64,000 bases of DNA. Source: ZC4RG30 sp965652645 (GTDB lineage: Bacteria; Pseudomonadota; Gammaproteobacteria; Steroidobacterales; Steroidobacteraceae). This document shows, in pieces, positions 1 to 10,995 of the stretch. The notes below the pieces were generated by a model. The model was given only the letters and a program-made list of their open reading frames with translations, did no database searches and had not been told where the DNA came from. How positions within the stretch are numbered: position 1 is the first letter of the stretch; every line of letters starts with the position of its first letter. The translations under genes and the position numbers were made by a program. The stretch spans positions 4,862-68,861 of the forward strand of contig CBFGXE010000013.1 of NCBI GenBank assembly GCA_965652645.1, given 5' to 3'.

Positions 1-818
1 GCGTGGGTGTTCAGCATCCCGACGTCGTCAATGCCTCGCGCGCCATCAAGGCCGGCGAGGTCGAGGCGTGCTCGAAGGCAGGTGTGAGGGAGGTCATCGA
101 GGTCAAGGTGGGCTACGACGGAATTGTCGTGGCCAACTCCAGGAAGGGCAAGACTTACCGCCTGACGCGCCAGCAGCTGTTCCTGGCGCTGGCACGCCAG
201 GTGCCGGATCCGGCCCGGCCGGGCGCGCTGCTCGCCAATCCCTACCGCAGCTGGGACCAGATCGACCGCTCGCTGCCGCCCGAGCGGATCGAGGTGCTGG
301 GGCCGCCACCCACCTCCGGCACGCGCGATGCCTTCCTGGAGCTGGTGATGGAGCCGGGCTGCCAGGCCTTCGACTGGGTGAAGGCGCTGAAGGACACCGA
401 CGAGGCCCGCTTCAAGGGCATCTGCCACGCCATCCGCGAGGACGGCGCCTTCGTGGAGGCCGGCGAGAACGACAACCTCATCGTGCAGAAGCTGGAGGCC
501 AATCCGCGGGCGCTGGGCATCTTCGGCTACAGCTTCCTCGAGGAGAACGTCAGCCAGATCCAGGGGGCGGCGGTGGAAGGCGTGGCGCCGACGTTCGAGA
601 ACATCGCGGGGTCGAAATATCCCGTTTCGCGGCCCCTGTTCATCTACGTGAAAAAGGCGCACCTGGGAGTGATCCCCGGCCTGCGCGAGTTCATCACCGA
701 ATACGTGAGCGAGCGCTCCATGGGCGCCGAGGGATATCTCGCCGACCGGGGGCTCGTGCCATTGCCTCCCGCGGAGCTGGCGCAGGTGCGTGCCACGGTG
801 CTGGGGCAGATCAAGTGA
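1..818 (+). CDS. pstS: Phosphate ABC transporter substrate-binding protein PstS (5' end outside window)
   Basis: This is the C-terminal ~271 residues of the periplasmic phosphate-binding protein that feeds the Pst importer. The frame is open from the window edge to a TGA at 816-818. The signal peptide and first phosphate-binding loop are missing, so the true start lies upstream; a GTG at position 3 is only the first possible codon in view. The fold is recognisable from the segment PPPTSGTRDAFLELV (phosphate-contacting SGT..R type loop) and the late segment YPVSRPLFIYVKK that is typical of PstS proteins. The downstream porin and pstCAB genes on the same strand confirm the assignment. PstS proteins are usually 320-350 residues, so some 60-80 residues are lost. 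Confidence 0.9.
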   Translation, partial: VGVQHPDVVNASRAIKAGEVEACSKAGVREVIEVKVGYDGIVVANSRKGKTYRLTRQQLFLALARQVPDPARPGALLANPYRSWDQIDRSLPPERIEVLGPPPTSGTRDAFLELVMEPGCQAFDWVKALKDTDEARFKGICHAIREDGAFVEAGENDNLIVQKLEANPRALGIFGYSFLEENVSQIQGAAVEGVAPTFENIAGSKYPVSRPLFIYVKKAHLGVIPGLREFITEYVSERSMGAEGYLADRGLVPLPPAELAQVRATVLGQIK

Positions 819-832
819 AAGCCGAGAGAAAC

Positions 833-1981
833 ATGAACCAGACAAACCTGAGGATCTGTGCGGCCGTGGCGGCCGCGACCCTGGCCGGTGGCGCGATGGC
901 CGGCGAATCCAGCGGCGGGGCCAGCATCCCCGACTGGGTTTCCAGCTTCACCTTCAAGGGCGACTTCCGATACCGCTACGAGCTGATTGACCAGCAGTAC
1001 ACCCCCGGGCGCACCCGCGATCGCATCCGGATGCGGGTCGGCTTCGTGGCAAAGGTGAACAGCACCGTGAGCACGGAGCTTGGACTGGCGAGCTCCGAGG
1101 GCAACGACCCCCGGTCGTCCAACCAGACGCTGGGAGGGGAAAACTCCCGCAAGGACCTGCTCATCGACCTCGCCTACGTGCAGTGGCGGGCGACGCCGGA
1201 ACTGAAGTTCACCGGCGGGAAGATGAAATATCCCTGGGTGCGCGCCGGCAGCAGTGTGCTGTTCGATGGTGATGTGAACCCCGAGGGCCTGGCCGTGAAC
1301 TGGTCGCGCGGCGGGCTGTTTGCCAGCGCCTTCTACAACCACCTGGAAGAGCGCTCGGCCAGCGGCGAGAGCAGCATGGCTGGCGCGCAGGTGGGCGTGA
1401 AGGTGAAGCCTGGCGAAGGGCAGCTGATGCTGGCGGCCGGCGTGTTCGACTTCAACAGCGTGCGCTACCGCAATCCCTTCCATGGCGGCAACGCCTACGG
1501 CAACACCACGACGACCACCGGGTGCATCGGTGGCGCCACCACCTGCCTGGCATTCGACTACAACCTCCTGGAGGGCATCGTCGAATACACCCGCCCGGTG
1601 GGTGGCCGGCCGCTCACGCTGTTCGCCGACTACATCCGCAACGATGCGGCAGGCAATGGACTCGACACTGCGCTGAGCACGGGCTTCAGCTGGGGCCGCG
1701 CGTCGAACCCGGGCAGCTGGGAGGTTGGATACTTCTACCAGAGGGTGGACAAGGACGCCGTGTTTGCCCAGTTCATCGACTCCGACCTGGGCGGCGGCAA
1801 CAGCGACTACCGCGGCCATGTGGTGCGCGCGGCCTATGCCATCGCCCGCAACTGGACGGCGAATGCGACCTGGCACTTCGGCGAGACCAACGTGGACGTG
1901 GCAGCCAACGTCGCGGGCGTCGGCGCGGTGCGCAGCCGTGACTACAAGCGCCTGCAGCTCGACCTGAACTTCAAGTTCTGA
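833..1981 (+). CDS. Putative outer-membrane porin within the pst operon
   Basis: A 382-residue outer-membrane beta-barrel protein, probably a channel that admits phosphate to the periplasm. The start ATG lies 14 nt after the pstS stop. Residues 1-23 form a signal peptide ending AMA before GES. The mature protein shows alternating aromatic/polar strands, no long hydrophobic helix, and ends in Phe (LNFKF), the usual barrel C-terminus recognised by BamA. It resembles the 'putative porin' family (Porin_5-like) more than classical OprP, so phosphate specificity is inferred from position between pstS and pstC rather than from residues. The frame runs open further upstream across pstS, but that part is a shadow of pstS in another frame. 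Confidence 0.75.
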   Translation: MNQTNLRICAAVAAATLAGGAMAGESSGGASIPDWVSSFTFKGDFRYRYELIDQQYTPGRTRDRIRMRVGFVAKVNSTVSTELGLASSEGNDPRSSNQTLGGENSRKDLLIDLAYVQWRATPELKFTGGKMKYPWVRAGSSVLFDGDVNPEGLAVNWSRGGLFASAFYNHLEERSASGESSMAGAQVGVKVKPGEGQLMLAAGVFDFNSVRYRNPFHGGNAYGNTTTTTGCIGGATTCLAFDYNLLEGIVEYTRPVGGRPLTLFADYIRNDAAGNGLDTALSTGFSWGRASNPGSWEVGYFYQRVDKDAVFAQFIDSDLGGGNSDYRGHVVRAAYAIARNWTANATWHFGETNVDVAANVAGVGAVRSRDYKRLQLDLNFKF

Positions 1982-1985
1982 AGCG

Positions 1986-3360
<1,375 letters not shown>

Positions 3361-3368
<8 letters not shown>

Positions 3369-4653
3369 GCAACCGCATGCACACACCCGCGGCCTGGTGG
3401 AGAAGAGCCTGGCGCGGCGCCACCGCGCAGAGCGACGGTTCCGTGCACTGGGGTTGTTCGCGGTGCTCACGGGCGTGGCCTGCGTGCTGTTCCTGTTCGG
3501 CAGCATCTTCAGCCGCGGCATTTCCGCGTTCCGGCAGGCCGAACTGGTGTTGCCGGTGTACTACGACCCGGAGGTGATCGACCCGGCCGGCTCGCGCGAC
3601 CCGCAGGTGCTGGCCGATGCCAACTACGCCACGCTGGTCCGCAACGCATTGCGCGAGCAGTTCGCGGGCGTCGAGGGCAGGGCGGCCAGCCGCGCGCTGA
3701 ACGAGCTGGTGGGCAATGCCTCACCCTTCGTCCTGCAGCGGCAGGTGCTGGCCGATCCCGGCCTCATCGGCACGCGTGCCGAGGTGACCTTCCTGGCCAG
3801 CGCGAAGGTGGACCAGCTGCTCAAGGGCCACATCGATCGCAACCTGCCGGAGGACCGCCGCGCGCTTTCCGACCAGCAGCTCGGATGGGTGGATGCGCTG
3901 GTGGAGCAGGGGCGGCTCGCGCAAGCCTTCAACACCGGCTTCTTCACGCAGGGGGATTCCCGCGACCCGGAGCAGGCCGGCGTGCTGGGTGCCCTGGTCG
4001 GCTCGCTGCTGACGCTGGGGGTGACGCTGCTGCTGTCCTTTCCGCTGGGCGTGGCCGCGGCGATCTACCTGGAGGAGTTCGCCTCCCGCAACCGCTGGAC
4101 CGACCTGATCGAGGTGAACATCAACAACCTGGCCGCCGTGCCGTCCATCGTGTTCGGCCTGCTCGGCCTGGCGGTGTTCCTCAACCTGTTCGGCATGCCC
4201 CGTTCGGCGCCGCTGGTCGGCGGGCTGGTGCTCACCCTGCTGACGCTGCCCACCATCATCATCGCCAGCCGCGCGGCGCTGCAGGCGGTGCCACCCTCGA
4301 TCCGCGAGGCCGCCCTCAGCGTGGGCGCCTCGAAGCTGCAGATGGTGATGCATCACGTGCTGCCGCTGGCGATGCCGGGGATGCTCACCGGCGCCATCAT
4401 CGGCATGGCGCGCGCGCTGGGCGAGACCGCGCCGCTGCTGATGATCGGCATGGTGGCCTTCATCGTGGACGTGCCGCGCTCCATCACCGACCCGGCCACG
4501 GCGCTGCCGGTGCAGGTTTTCCTGTGGGCCGACAGTCCGGAGCGTGCGTTCCAGGAGCGCACCTCCGCGGCCATCATGGTGCTGCTGGGCTTCCTCATGG
4601 TGATGAACGCCACCGCCGTCATCCTGCGCAACCGCTTCCAGCGCCGCTGGTAA
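3361..4653 (+). CDS. pstA: Phosphate ABC transporter permease PstA
   Basis: Second membrane permease of the phosphate importer, 430 residues. One membrane segment near residues 29-50 is followed by a ~150-residue presumably periplasmic stretch. The MetI-like permease domain runs from about residue 200 and includes AAIYLEEFASRNRW, the EAA-loop type AALSVGASKLQMVMHHVLP and ALGETAPLLMIGM. The long N-terminal insertion is absent from E. coli PstA (296 residues) but usual in Pseudomonas-type proteins. It starts inside the end of pstC and pstB follows 20 nt later. Confidence 0.93.
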
Positions 4654-4673
4654 TACAAGAGGGAACAGACCGC

Positions 4674-5513
4674 ATGTCCGCAGATGTTTCATTCGCGCCG
4701 TCAAAGGTCCTGCCGGTGGGTGCCGACCTGAAGACCGTGGGCAGCGTCGTGGTGGACAACCCGCTGATCCAGGCGCGCGACGTCAACGTGTACTACGGCG
4801 AGAAGCGCGCCATCCATGACGTGAGCATCGACATCGGCCGCAACCAGGTGCTGGCGATGATCGGGCCCTCGGGCTGCGGCAAGTCCACCTTCCTCAGGTG
4901 CCTGAACCGCATGAACGACACCATCGAGGGCGCGCGCGTCACCGGCCGCATCGAGCTGGAGGGCGTGGACATCTACGACCGTCGCCAGGACGTGGTGCCC
5001 CTGCGCGCCCGCGTCGGCATGGTGTTCCAGAAGCCCAATCCCTTTCCCAAGTCCATCTACGAGAACGTGGCCTACGGGCCGCGCATCCATGGCCTGGCGG
5101 CCGACCGCGTGGAGCTGGACGAGATCGTCACCACCAGCCTGCAGCGTGCCGGCCTGTGGGAAGAAGTGAAGGACAGGCTGGAGCAGCCGGGCACCAGCCT
5201 TTCCGGCGGCCAGCAGCAGCGCCTGTGCATCGCGCGCACCATTGCCGTGAACCCGGAGGTGATCCTGATGGATGAACCCTGCTCGGCGCTGGACCCCATC
5301 GCCACCGCGCGCATCGAGGAGCTGATCGACGAGCTGCGCGCCAGCTACGCCATCGTGATCGTCACGCACTCCATGCAGCAGGCCGCGCGCGTCTCCCAGC
5401 GCACCGCCTATTTCCACCTGGGCGAGCTCATCGAGGTGGGCGCGACGGACAGGATCTTCACCAATCCGCGGCACCGCATGACCGAGGACTACATCACCGG
5501 GCGCATCGGCTAG
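4674..5513 (+). CDS. pstB: Phosphate ABC transporter ATP-binding protein PstB
   Basis: The 279-residue ATPase that powers PstCA. Visible motifs are Walker A GPSGCGKS (about 64-71), signature LSGGQ (176-180), Walker B VILMDE (196-201) and the His-loop segment VTHSMQQA. The ATG at 4674 was chosen although the frame is open upstream across pstA. It sits 20 nt after the pstA stop with GAGGGA just ahead, and it gives the usual PstB length plus a short ~25-residue N-terminal extension. In many genomes phoU follows directly; here an unrelated DJ-1-type gene follows after 110 nt. Confidence 0.96.
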   Translation: MSADVSFAPSKVLPVGADLKTVGSVVVDNPLIQARDVNVYYGEKRAIHDVSIDIGRNQVLAMIGPSGCGKSTFLRCLNRMNDTIEGARVTGRIELEGVDIYDRRQDVVPLRARVGMVFQKPNPFPKSIYENVAYGPRIHGLAADRVELDEIVTTSLQRAGLWEEVKDRLEQPGTSLSGGQQQRLCIARTIAVNPEVILMDEPCSALDPIATARIEELIDELRASYAIVIVTHSMQQAARVSQRTAYFHLGELIEVGATDRIFTNPRHRMTEDYITGRIG

Positions 5514-5623
5514 GGAGGTCGCGTCGCCCCGCTCCGACGGGCATGCCCGGCATCGACCTACAGCGCTTGCGGGGCACCATGCCGTGAACTCGCCGTTTCC
5601 AACCTGTGCGAGGAGAAGCAGCC

Positions 5624-6220
5624 ATGGCCACCCTGGAAGGCAAGAGGATCGCGATCCTGGCGGCGGAGGGCTTCGAGCAGTCCGAGTTGCTGGAGCCGCG
5701 GCAGGCGCTGGACGCCGCCGGTGCACAGACCCGGGTGGTGTCGCCCGCGCAAGGGCAGGTGCAGGGCTGGAAGCACCATGACAAGGGCGAATCGGTGGCG
5801 GTGGACGTGCCGCTGTCGCAGGCGGATGCCGCGGACTTCGATGCGCTGCTGCTGCCCGGCGGCGTCGCCAACCCGGACCAGCTGCGGGCCATGCCCGAGG
5901 CGATCACCTTCGTGCGGGCCTTCGTCGAGGCCGGCAAGCCCATCGCCGCCATCTGCCATGGTCCCTGGACGCTGATCGAGGCCGACGGGGTGCGCGGCCG
6001 CAAGGTCACCTCCTGGCCGTCCATCCGCACCGACCTCATCAACGCCGGCGCGCGCTGGGTGGACGAGGAAGTGGTCACGGACCGCGGACTGGTCACCAGC
6101 CGCAAGCCGGCGGACATCCCCGCCTTCAACCGCAAGATGATCGAGGAGTTTGCCGAGGGTCCGCACGACCCGGGGGCCATGGCCGGGCGGCAGCGCCGGG
6201 AGAACCGGCCCCTGGCCTGA
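5624..6220 (+). CDS. DJ-1/PfpI family protein (type 1 glutamine amidotransferase-like)
   Basis: A 198-residue cytoplasmic protein of the DJ-1/PfpI superfamily, whose members act as glyoxalases/deglycases, chaperones or proteases. The nucleophile elbow AAICHGPW places Cys111 and His112 in the expected positions, and an early Glu (Glu18) can complete the active site. The length and the LLPGGVANPDQLR segment match the general-stress YhbO/PfpI group. The ATG at 5624 is preceded by AGGAG (5611-5615) with 8 nt spacing, preferred over a GTG at 5606. It stands alone between the pst operon and dapD, and its stop is only 6 nt from the convergent dapD stop. The exact enzymatic role cannot be read from the sequence. 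Confidence 0.85.
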   Translation: MATLEGKRIAILAAEGFEQSELLEPRQALDAAGAQTRVVSPAQGQVQGWKHHDKGESVAVDVPLSQADAADFDALLLPGGVANPDQLRAMPEAITFVRAFVEAGKPIAAICHGPWTLIEADGVRGRKVTSWPSIRTDLINAGARWVDEEVVTDRGLVTSRKPADIPAFNRKMIEEFAEGPHDPGAMAGRQRRENRPLA

Positions 6221-6226
6221 GCCGCC

Positions 6227-7054
6227 TCAGTCGGTGGCGCGCAACAGCTCGTTGATCGAGGTCTTCGCGCGCGTGCTGGCGTCGACGCGCTTGACGATCA
6301 CGGCGCAGTAGAGGCTGTACTTGCCGTCGGCGCTGGGCAGGTTGCCCGGCACCACCACCGATCCCGGCGGCACGCGGCCGTAGCTGATCGTGCCGGTGGT
6401 GCGGTCGTAGATCTTCGTGCTCTGGCCGATGTACACGCCCATGGAGATCACCGAGCCCTCACCAACGATCACGCCCTCGACCACCTCGGAGCGCGCGCCG
6501 ATGAAGCAGTTGTCCTCGATGATGGTGGGGGAGGCCTGCAGCGGCTCGAGCACGCCGCCGATGCCCACGCCGCCGGACAGGTGCACGTTCCTGCCGATCT
6601 GCGCGCAGGAACCCACCGTGGCCCAGGTGTCGACCATGGTGCCGCTGTCGACGTAGGCGCCGATGTTCACGTAGGAGGGCATCAGCACCACGTTGGGCGC
6701 GATGTAGGCACCGCGACGCGCGGTGGCAGTGGGCACCACGCGCACGCCACCGGCGCGCAGCTCCTCGGCCGACTGGTTGGAGAACTTCAGCGGCACCTTG
6801 TCGTAGTAGCGCAGCGCGCCGGCTTCGATGGGTGCGTTGTCATTGGCGCGGAAGGACAGCAGCACGGCCTTCTTCAGCCATTCGTTGACCACCCAGTTTT
6901 CACCCTGCCTTGCGGCCACGCGGGCCTTGCCGGAGTCGAGCAGGCCGATGGCGTCCTCGATCGCCTGGCGCAGCGCAGGCTGGATGGTGGCGGGGCTGAT
7001 CTCGGCGCGCTTCTCGAACGCGGTTTCGATGGTCTTGCGCAGGGCTTCGGTCAT
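6227..7054 (-). CDS. dapD: 2,3,4,5-tetrahydropyridine-2,6-dicarboxylate N-succinyltransferase
   Basis: DapD transfers succinate from succinyl-CoA to tetrahydrodipicolinate in the succinylase branch of lysine/meso-DAP synthesis. The 275-residue product matches the usual DapD length. The N-terminal helical part is followed by a left-handed beta-helix of hexapeptide repeats (for example VNIGAYVDSGTMVDTWATVG and GVGIGGVLEPLQ). ATG at 7054 overlaps the dapC stop by 4 nt, so the two are probably coupled. The frame stays open 20 codons upstream, but those codons lie inside dapC. Confidence 0.96.
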   Translation of the reverse strand: MTEALRKTIETAFEKRAEISPATIQPALRQAIEDAIGLLDSGKARVAARQGENWVVNEWLKKAVLLSFRANDNAPIEAGALRYYDKVPLKFSNQSAEELRAGGVRVVPTATARRGAYIAPNVVLMPSYVNIGAYVDSGTMVDTWATVGSCAQIGRNVHLSGGVGIGGVLEPLQASPTIIEDNCFIGARSEVVEGVIVGEGSVISMGVYIGQSTKIYDRTTGTISYGRVPPGSVVVPGNLPSADGKYSLYCAVIVKRVDASTRAKTSINELLRATD

Positions 7055-8271
7055 GGGCTTGGGCTCTTCCGGGTCAAAAGGAAATCGTGGATGCGGGTGG
7101 CAGCCTGCACGCATTCCTCCAGCGGCGCAACGAGCGAGATGCGCACGTAACCGCTGCCGGGGTTGCCCTCCGGCGTGGCGCGCGCCAGGTAGGAACCGGG
7201 CACCACGGTAATGTTGCAGTGGGCAAACAGGTCGGCGGTGAATGCCTCGTCATCCCCTCCCACCGGCAGCCAGAGGTAGAAACCTCCGGCCGGGCGCTGC
7301 GTTTGCACCACCGGCTGCAGCAGCGGCACGACGGCGTCGTACTTCTGCCGGTACAGCGCGCGGTTGGCGGCCACGTGGCCATCCTCGCTCCAGGCCGCGA
7401 TGCTGGCCTTCTGCGTGGGGATAGGCATGGCGCAGCCATGGTAGGTGCGATAAAGCAGGAAGGGCGCGACCAGTGCCGCATCACCGGCCACCAGGCCCGA
7501 GCGCAGGCCGGGCAGGCTGGAGCGCTTGGAGAGCGAGTGGAAGGTGAGGCAGCGCCTGAATGCCGTGTTGCCCATGGCAGCCGCCGCGGTCAACAACGAG
7601 GGCGGGGGCGCGGATTCGTCATCGAAAAGGTCCGCGTAGCATTCATCCGAGGCGATGATGAAGTCGTGCTCCTCGGCCAGCCGCAGCGCCTGCTGCAGGA
7701 AGGCCAGGTCCATCACCGCGCCGACCGGGTTGGCCGGGCTGCACAGGAACAGCAGCTGGCAGCGTTGCCAGACTTCCGCGGGCACCGCGGCAAGGTCGGG
7801 CAGGAAGCCGTTTGCCGCGGTGGTGTTCATGTAGAAAGGCGCGGCGCCGGCCAGCAGCGCCGCGCCCTCGTAGATCTGGTAGCCGGGATTGGGCATCGCG
7901 ACCACGGGCGGCGGGCCGGGGCGGCGGGAATCCACCACGGCCTGCACGATGGCGAACAGCGCCTCGCGCGTGCCGTTCACCGGCAGCACGCTGGCGTCGG
8001 GATCCACGCTGCCGGCGGGGAGGGCGAAGCGCCGCTCCAGCCAGCGCGCCGCCGCGGTGCGCAGTTCCGGCAGGCCACGCGTGGCCGGATAGCTGCCGAG
8101 CTCGCCCAGCGCATTGCGCAGCGTGTCGATGACGAACGCCGGCGGTGCGTGCTTCGGCTCGCCGATGGAAAGCGGGATATGCGGGAGGCGTGCCGGGGGC
8201 GTGAGCCGCTGCTTGAGCGCGGCCAGGCGCTCGAACGGATAGGCGGCCAGCCGCTGGAAACCCGGATTCAT
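7051..8271 (-). CDS. dapC: Succinyldiaminopimelate transaminase
   Basis: A 406-residue PLP-dependent class I/II aminotransferase that makes N-succinyl-LL-DAP, the step just after DapD. The PLP lysine is Lys249 in FHSLSKRSSLPGLRSG. Other family marks are NPGYQIYEGAA, LCSPANPVG and SDECYADLF. Position 4 nt before dapD supports the DapC assignment over other aminotransferases of the group. It follows glnD after 15 nt, so map-glnD-dapC-dapD forms one minus-strand operon. Confidence 0.92.
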   Translation of the reverse strand: MNPGFQRLAAYPFERLAALKQRLTPPARLPHIPLSIGEPKHAPPAFVIDTLRNALGELGSYPATRGLPELRTAAARWLERRFALPAGSVDPDASVLPVNGTREALFAIVQAVVDSRRPGPPPVVAMPNPGYQIYEGAALLAGAAPFYMNTTAANGFLPDLAAVPAEVWQRCQLLFLCSPANPVGAVMDLAFLQQALRLAEEHDFIIASDECYADLFDDESAPPPSLLTAAAAMGNTAFRRCLTFHSLSKRSSLPGLRSGLVAGDAALVAPFLLYRTYHGCAMPIPTQKASIAAWSEDGHVAANRALYRQKYDAVVPLLQPVVQTQRPAGGFYLWLPVGGDDEAFTADLFAHCNITVVPGSYLARATPEGNPGSGYVRISLVAPLEECVQAATRIHDFLLTRKSPSP

Positions 8272-8286
8272 GCCTGCGCCCCCGGG

Positions 8287-10995
8287 TCAGGCCGGACGGG
8301 TCAGGGCGGCGACGAGGCGTTCCTTGAGCTGTGTGGCGACACCTTCATCCAGCGGCTGCTGGCTGGTATCGGTCACATAGAACACGTCCTCGGCGCGCTC
8401 GCCGATGGTGCTGATGCGCGCGCCCTGCAGGTCCACGCGCTCCTCCCACAGCACCTTGCCCACGTCGCTGAGCAGGCCGGGGCGGTCGCCCGCCACCAGC
8501 TCCAGCGCCGAGCGGTTGTTGCGCAGGTCGCGCGTGATGGTGACGCGGGTGGGCGTGTTGAACATGCGCACCTGGCGCGGCGCGCGGCGCGACACCTGGG
8601 TAGGGGTTTCTTCGGGCCGGCGCAGCGAGTTCCACAGCAGCCGCTCCAGGTCAGCGATGCGTTCGGCATCGGTGACCGGCCTGCCGTTGTCTTCCAGCAC
8701 GTGGTAGAGGTCGAGCGAGAAGCCGTTCGCAGCCGGCGTGATGCGCGCATCGACAATCGTCAGGCCCTGCTGGTCGAGTACGGCCGTGGCGCGTGCGAAC
8801 CCGTGCCGGCGGTGCGGGGCATAGATGAGCACCGAAGTGGTGCCGCGCTCGCTGTGCGGGTGCAGCGCCACCAGCGGTTCGTCGGCGCCGCCGTCGCGCT
8901 CGGCGCACAGCCCGGTGAACCAGGCGATTTCCTCGGGTGAGTGGCGCAGGAAGAAAGACTTCGACAGCTGTCCCCAGATGCGCTGGATGTCCGCCTCCTC
9001 GATGCGGCGCGGGGCCAGCAGCGCCTGCGCGGCCTGCCGGTTCTCCTCGATGAGCTGGTCCTCGTCGAGCGGGCTTTCCAGGCCGCGACGCAGTGCCGCG
9101 CGCACGCTCTCGTAGAAGTCGTGGAACAGCGAGGCCTTCCAGGAATTCCACAGCTGCGGATTGGTGCCGCGCACGTCGGCGCAGGTGAGCAGGTAAAGGT
9201 AGTCCAGCCGCGTCTCGTCGCCCACCAGGCGCGCGAAGTCGTTGATGACGGCCGGATCGCCCGTGTCCTTCTTCTGCGCGGTGATCGACATGGTGAGGTG
9301 GTGCTTCACCAGCCAGGCCACCAGGCGCGCGTCGTAGGGGGAGAGTCCCTGCTCGAGGCAGAATGCCTCGGCATCCACGGCGCCCAGCTCGGAGTGGTCG
9401 CCGCCGCGGCCCTTGGCGATGTCATGGAACAGCGCCGCCAGGTAGATGATCTCCTGCTTGGGAAGCTGCTGCATGATGGAAGACAGCTTCGGCATCTCGT
9501 GGTCGAACTTCGGCAGCGCCAGGCGGCGCAGGTTGCTCACCACGAACAGCGTGTGCGCATCCACCGTGTAGGCGTGGAACAGGTCGTACTGCATGCGGCC
9601 GACGATGCGGCCGAAGGCAGGGATGTAGCGCCCGAGCACGCCATAGGTGTTCATGCGCCTGAGTTCGTGCGTCACGCCGGCCGGCGCGCGCAGGATGTCC
9701 AGGAACAGGCGGTGGTTGCGCGGATTCTGGCGGAACTCCTCGTCGACCAGCCACAGGTGCCGCGCCACCGCGCGCATGGTGTTGGCGCTGACGCCGCGCA
9801 CCTGGGGGTTCTGCTGCAGCAGCACGAACAGCTCCAGCAGCGCCGCCGGGTAGCGCGCGAACATGTCGGGGCTGGTGGTCTCCAGGTATTCGTTCCGGAT
9901 CTGGAAGCGCGCGTTGAGCACCTGCGGGGTGGCGTCGCCGGGCAGGATCACGTCGCGGAAGGCCTGCAGCAGCAGCTCGTTGAGGAAACTCACGTCGAGC
10001 ACAGTGCGGTAGTAGCGCTGCATCAGCTGCTCCACCGCCAGCGTGTAGCTGGCATCCTCGTAGCCGAAGGTCTTGGCCAGCTTGATCTGGTGGTCGAACA
10101 GCAGCCGGTCCTCGTGGCGGCCGGTGAGCACGTGCAGGCCGAAGCGCACCTTCCACAGGAAGGCCTGCGCCTGCTTGAGCTTGCGCAGCTCCGCCGGCGT
10201 GAGGAAACCCTTTTCCACCAGCTCGTCGAGGCTCTGCGCGCCGAAGTGCCGCTTGGCCACCCAGCCGATGGTCTGCAGGTCGCGCAGGCCCCCGGGGCCG
10301 TTCTTCACATTGGGTTCGAGGTTGTAGGCGGTGTCGTTGGCCTTCAGGTGCCGGTCACGCTGCTCGGCCAGCTTGGCTTCGAAGAAGCGGTCCGAGGGCC
10401 ACACCTTCCCCGGCGAGAGCGCCTCGCGCATGTCACTGGCAAGGTCGGCGGAGCCGGTGAGCTGCCGCGCCTCCAGCAGCGTGGTCATCACGCCCACGTC
10501 GGCTATGGCCTCCTCGGCGCATTGCGGCGCGCTGCGCACGCTGTGGCCGACTTCCAGCCCGATGTCCCACAGGAAGGTGATCAGGTTTTCAAGTTGCCCG
10601 CGCTCCACCGCCGACAGCGCGCGGTTGGCGGGCGTGAGCACGAGGATGTCCACATCCGAAGCCGGGTGCAGTTCGCCGCGCCCGTAGCCGCCCACGGCCA
10701 GCAGCGCCAGCTCCGCGGCCAGGGGGGGCGAGAGCATGTGGTGCCACGTGGCGGTGAGCAGCGCATCGATGAACAGCGCCCGGGAACGCACCAGCGTTTC
10801 GACGCTTTCCTCGGCCAGGAAACGCGCCTGCAGTTCCTCCTGCGCCGTGCGCAGCAGGCTGCGGCAGACCTCGCGGGAGTACTGTCCCTCGCCCAGGCGG
10901 TCCGGGAGTTGTTCAAGGAGCGGCCAGGCGGGGAGCTCGGCACTGGGGACAGGCGTCTCCTCTTCCTCGAGCGAGGCCTGCTGCATGGAGACCAT
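8287..10995 (-). CDS. glnD: Bifunctional uridylyltransferase/uridylyl-removing enzyme GlnD
   Basis: The nitrogen sensor that uridylylates PII when glutamine is low and removes UMP when it is high, 902 residues. Domains in order: a nucleotidyltransferase with GGYGRGELHPASDVDILVL (102-120, Asp114/Asp116); a helical linker; an HD hydrolase domain with LFHDIAKGRGGDHSELG; and two C-terminal ACT domains that sense glutamine. The ATG at 10995 overlaps the map stop as TGATG; a second ATG lies three codons in. The open frame above 10995 is the antisense of map coding and is not part of the protein. Confidence 0.96.
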   Translation of the reverse strand: MVSMQQASLEEEETPVPSAELPAWPLLEQLPDRLGEGQYSREVCRSLLRTAQEELQARFLAEESVETLVRSRALFIDALLTATWHHMLSPPLAAELALLAVGGYGRGELHPASDVDILVLTPANRALSAVERGQLENLITFLWDIGLEVGHSVRSAPQCAEEAIADVGVMTTLLEARQLTGSADLASDMREALSPGKVWPSDRFFEAKLAEQRDRHLKANDTAYNLEPNVKNGPGGLRDLQTIGWVAKRHFGAQSLDELVEKGFLTPAELRKLKQAQAFLWKVRFGLHVLTGRHEDRLLFDHQIKLAKTFGYEDASYTLAVEQLMQRYYRTVLDVSFLNELLLQAFRDVILPGDATPQVLNARFQIRNEYLETTSPDMFARYPAALLELFVLLQQNPQVRGVSANTMRAVARHLWLVDEEFRQNPRNHRLFLDILRAPAGVTHELRRMNTYGVLGRYIPAFGRIVGRMQYDLFHAYTVDAHTLFVVSNLRRLALPKFDHEMPKLSSIMQQLPKQEIIYLAALFHDIAKGRGGDHSELGAVDAEAFCLEQGLSPYDARLVAWLVKHHLTMSITAQKKDTGDPAVINDFARLVGDETRLDYLYLLTCADVRGTNPQLWNSWKASLFHDFYESVRAALRRGLESPLDEDQLIEENRQAAQALLAPRRIEEADIQRIWGQLSKSFFLRHSPEEIAWFTGLCAERDGGADEPLVALHPHSERGTTSVLIYAPHRRHGFARATAVLDQQGLTIVDARITPAANGFSLDLYHVLEDNGRPVTDAERIADLERLLWNSLRRPEETPTQVSRRAPRQVRMFNTPTRVTITRDLRNNRSALELVAGDRPGLLSDVGKVLWEERVDLQGARISTIGERAEDVFYVTDTSQQPLDEGVATQLKERLVAALTRPA

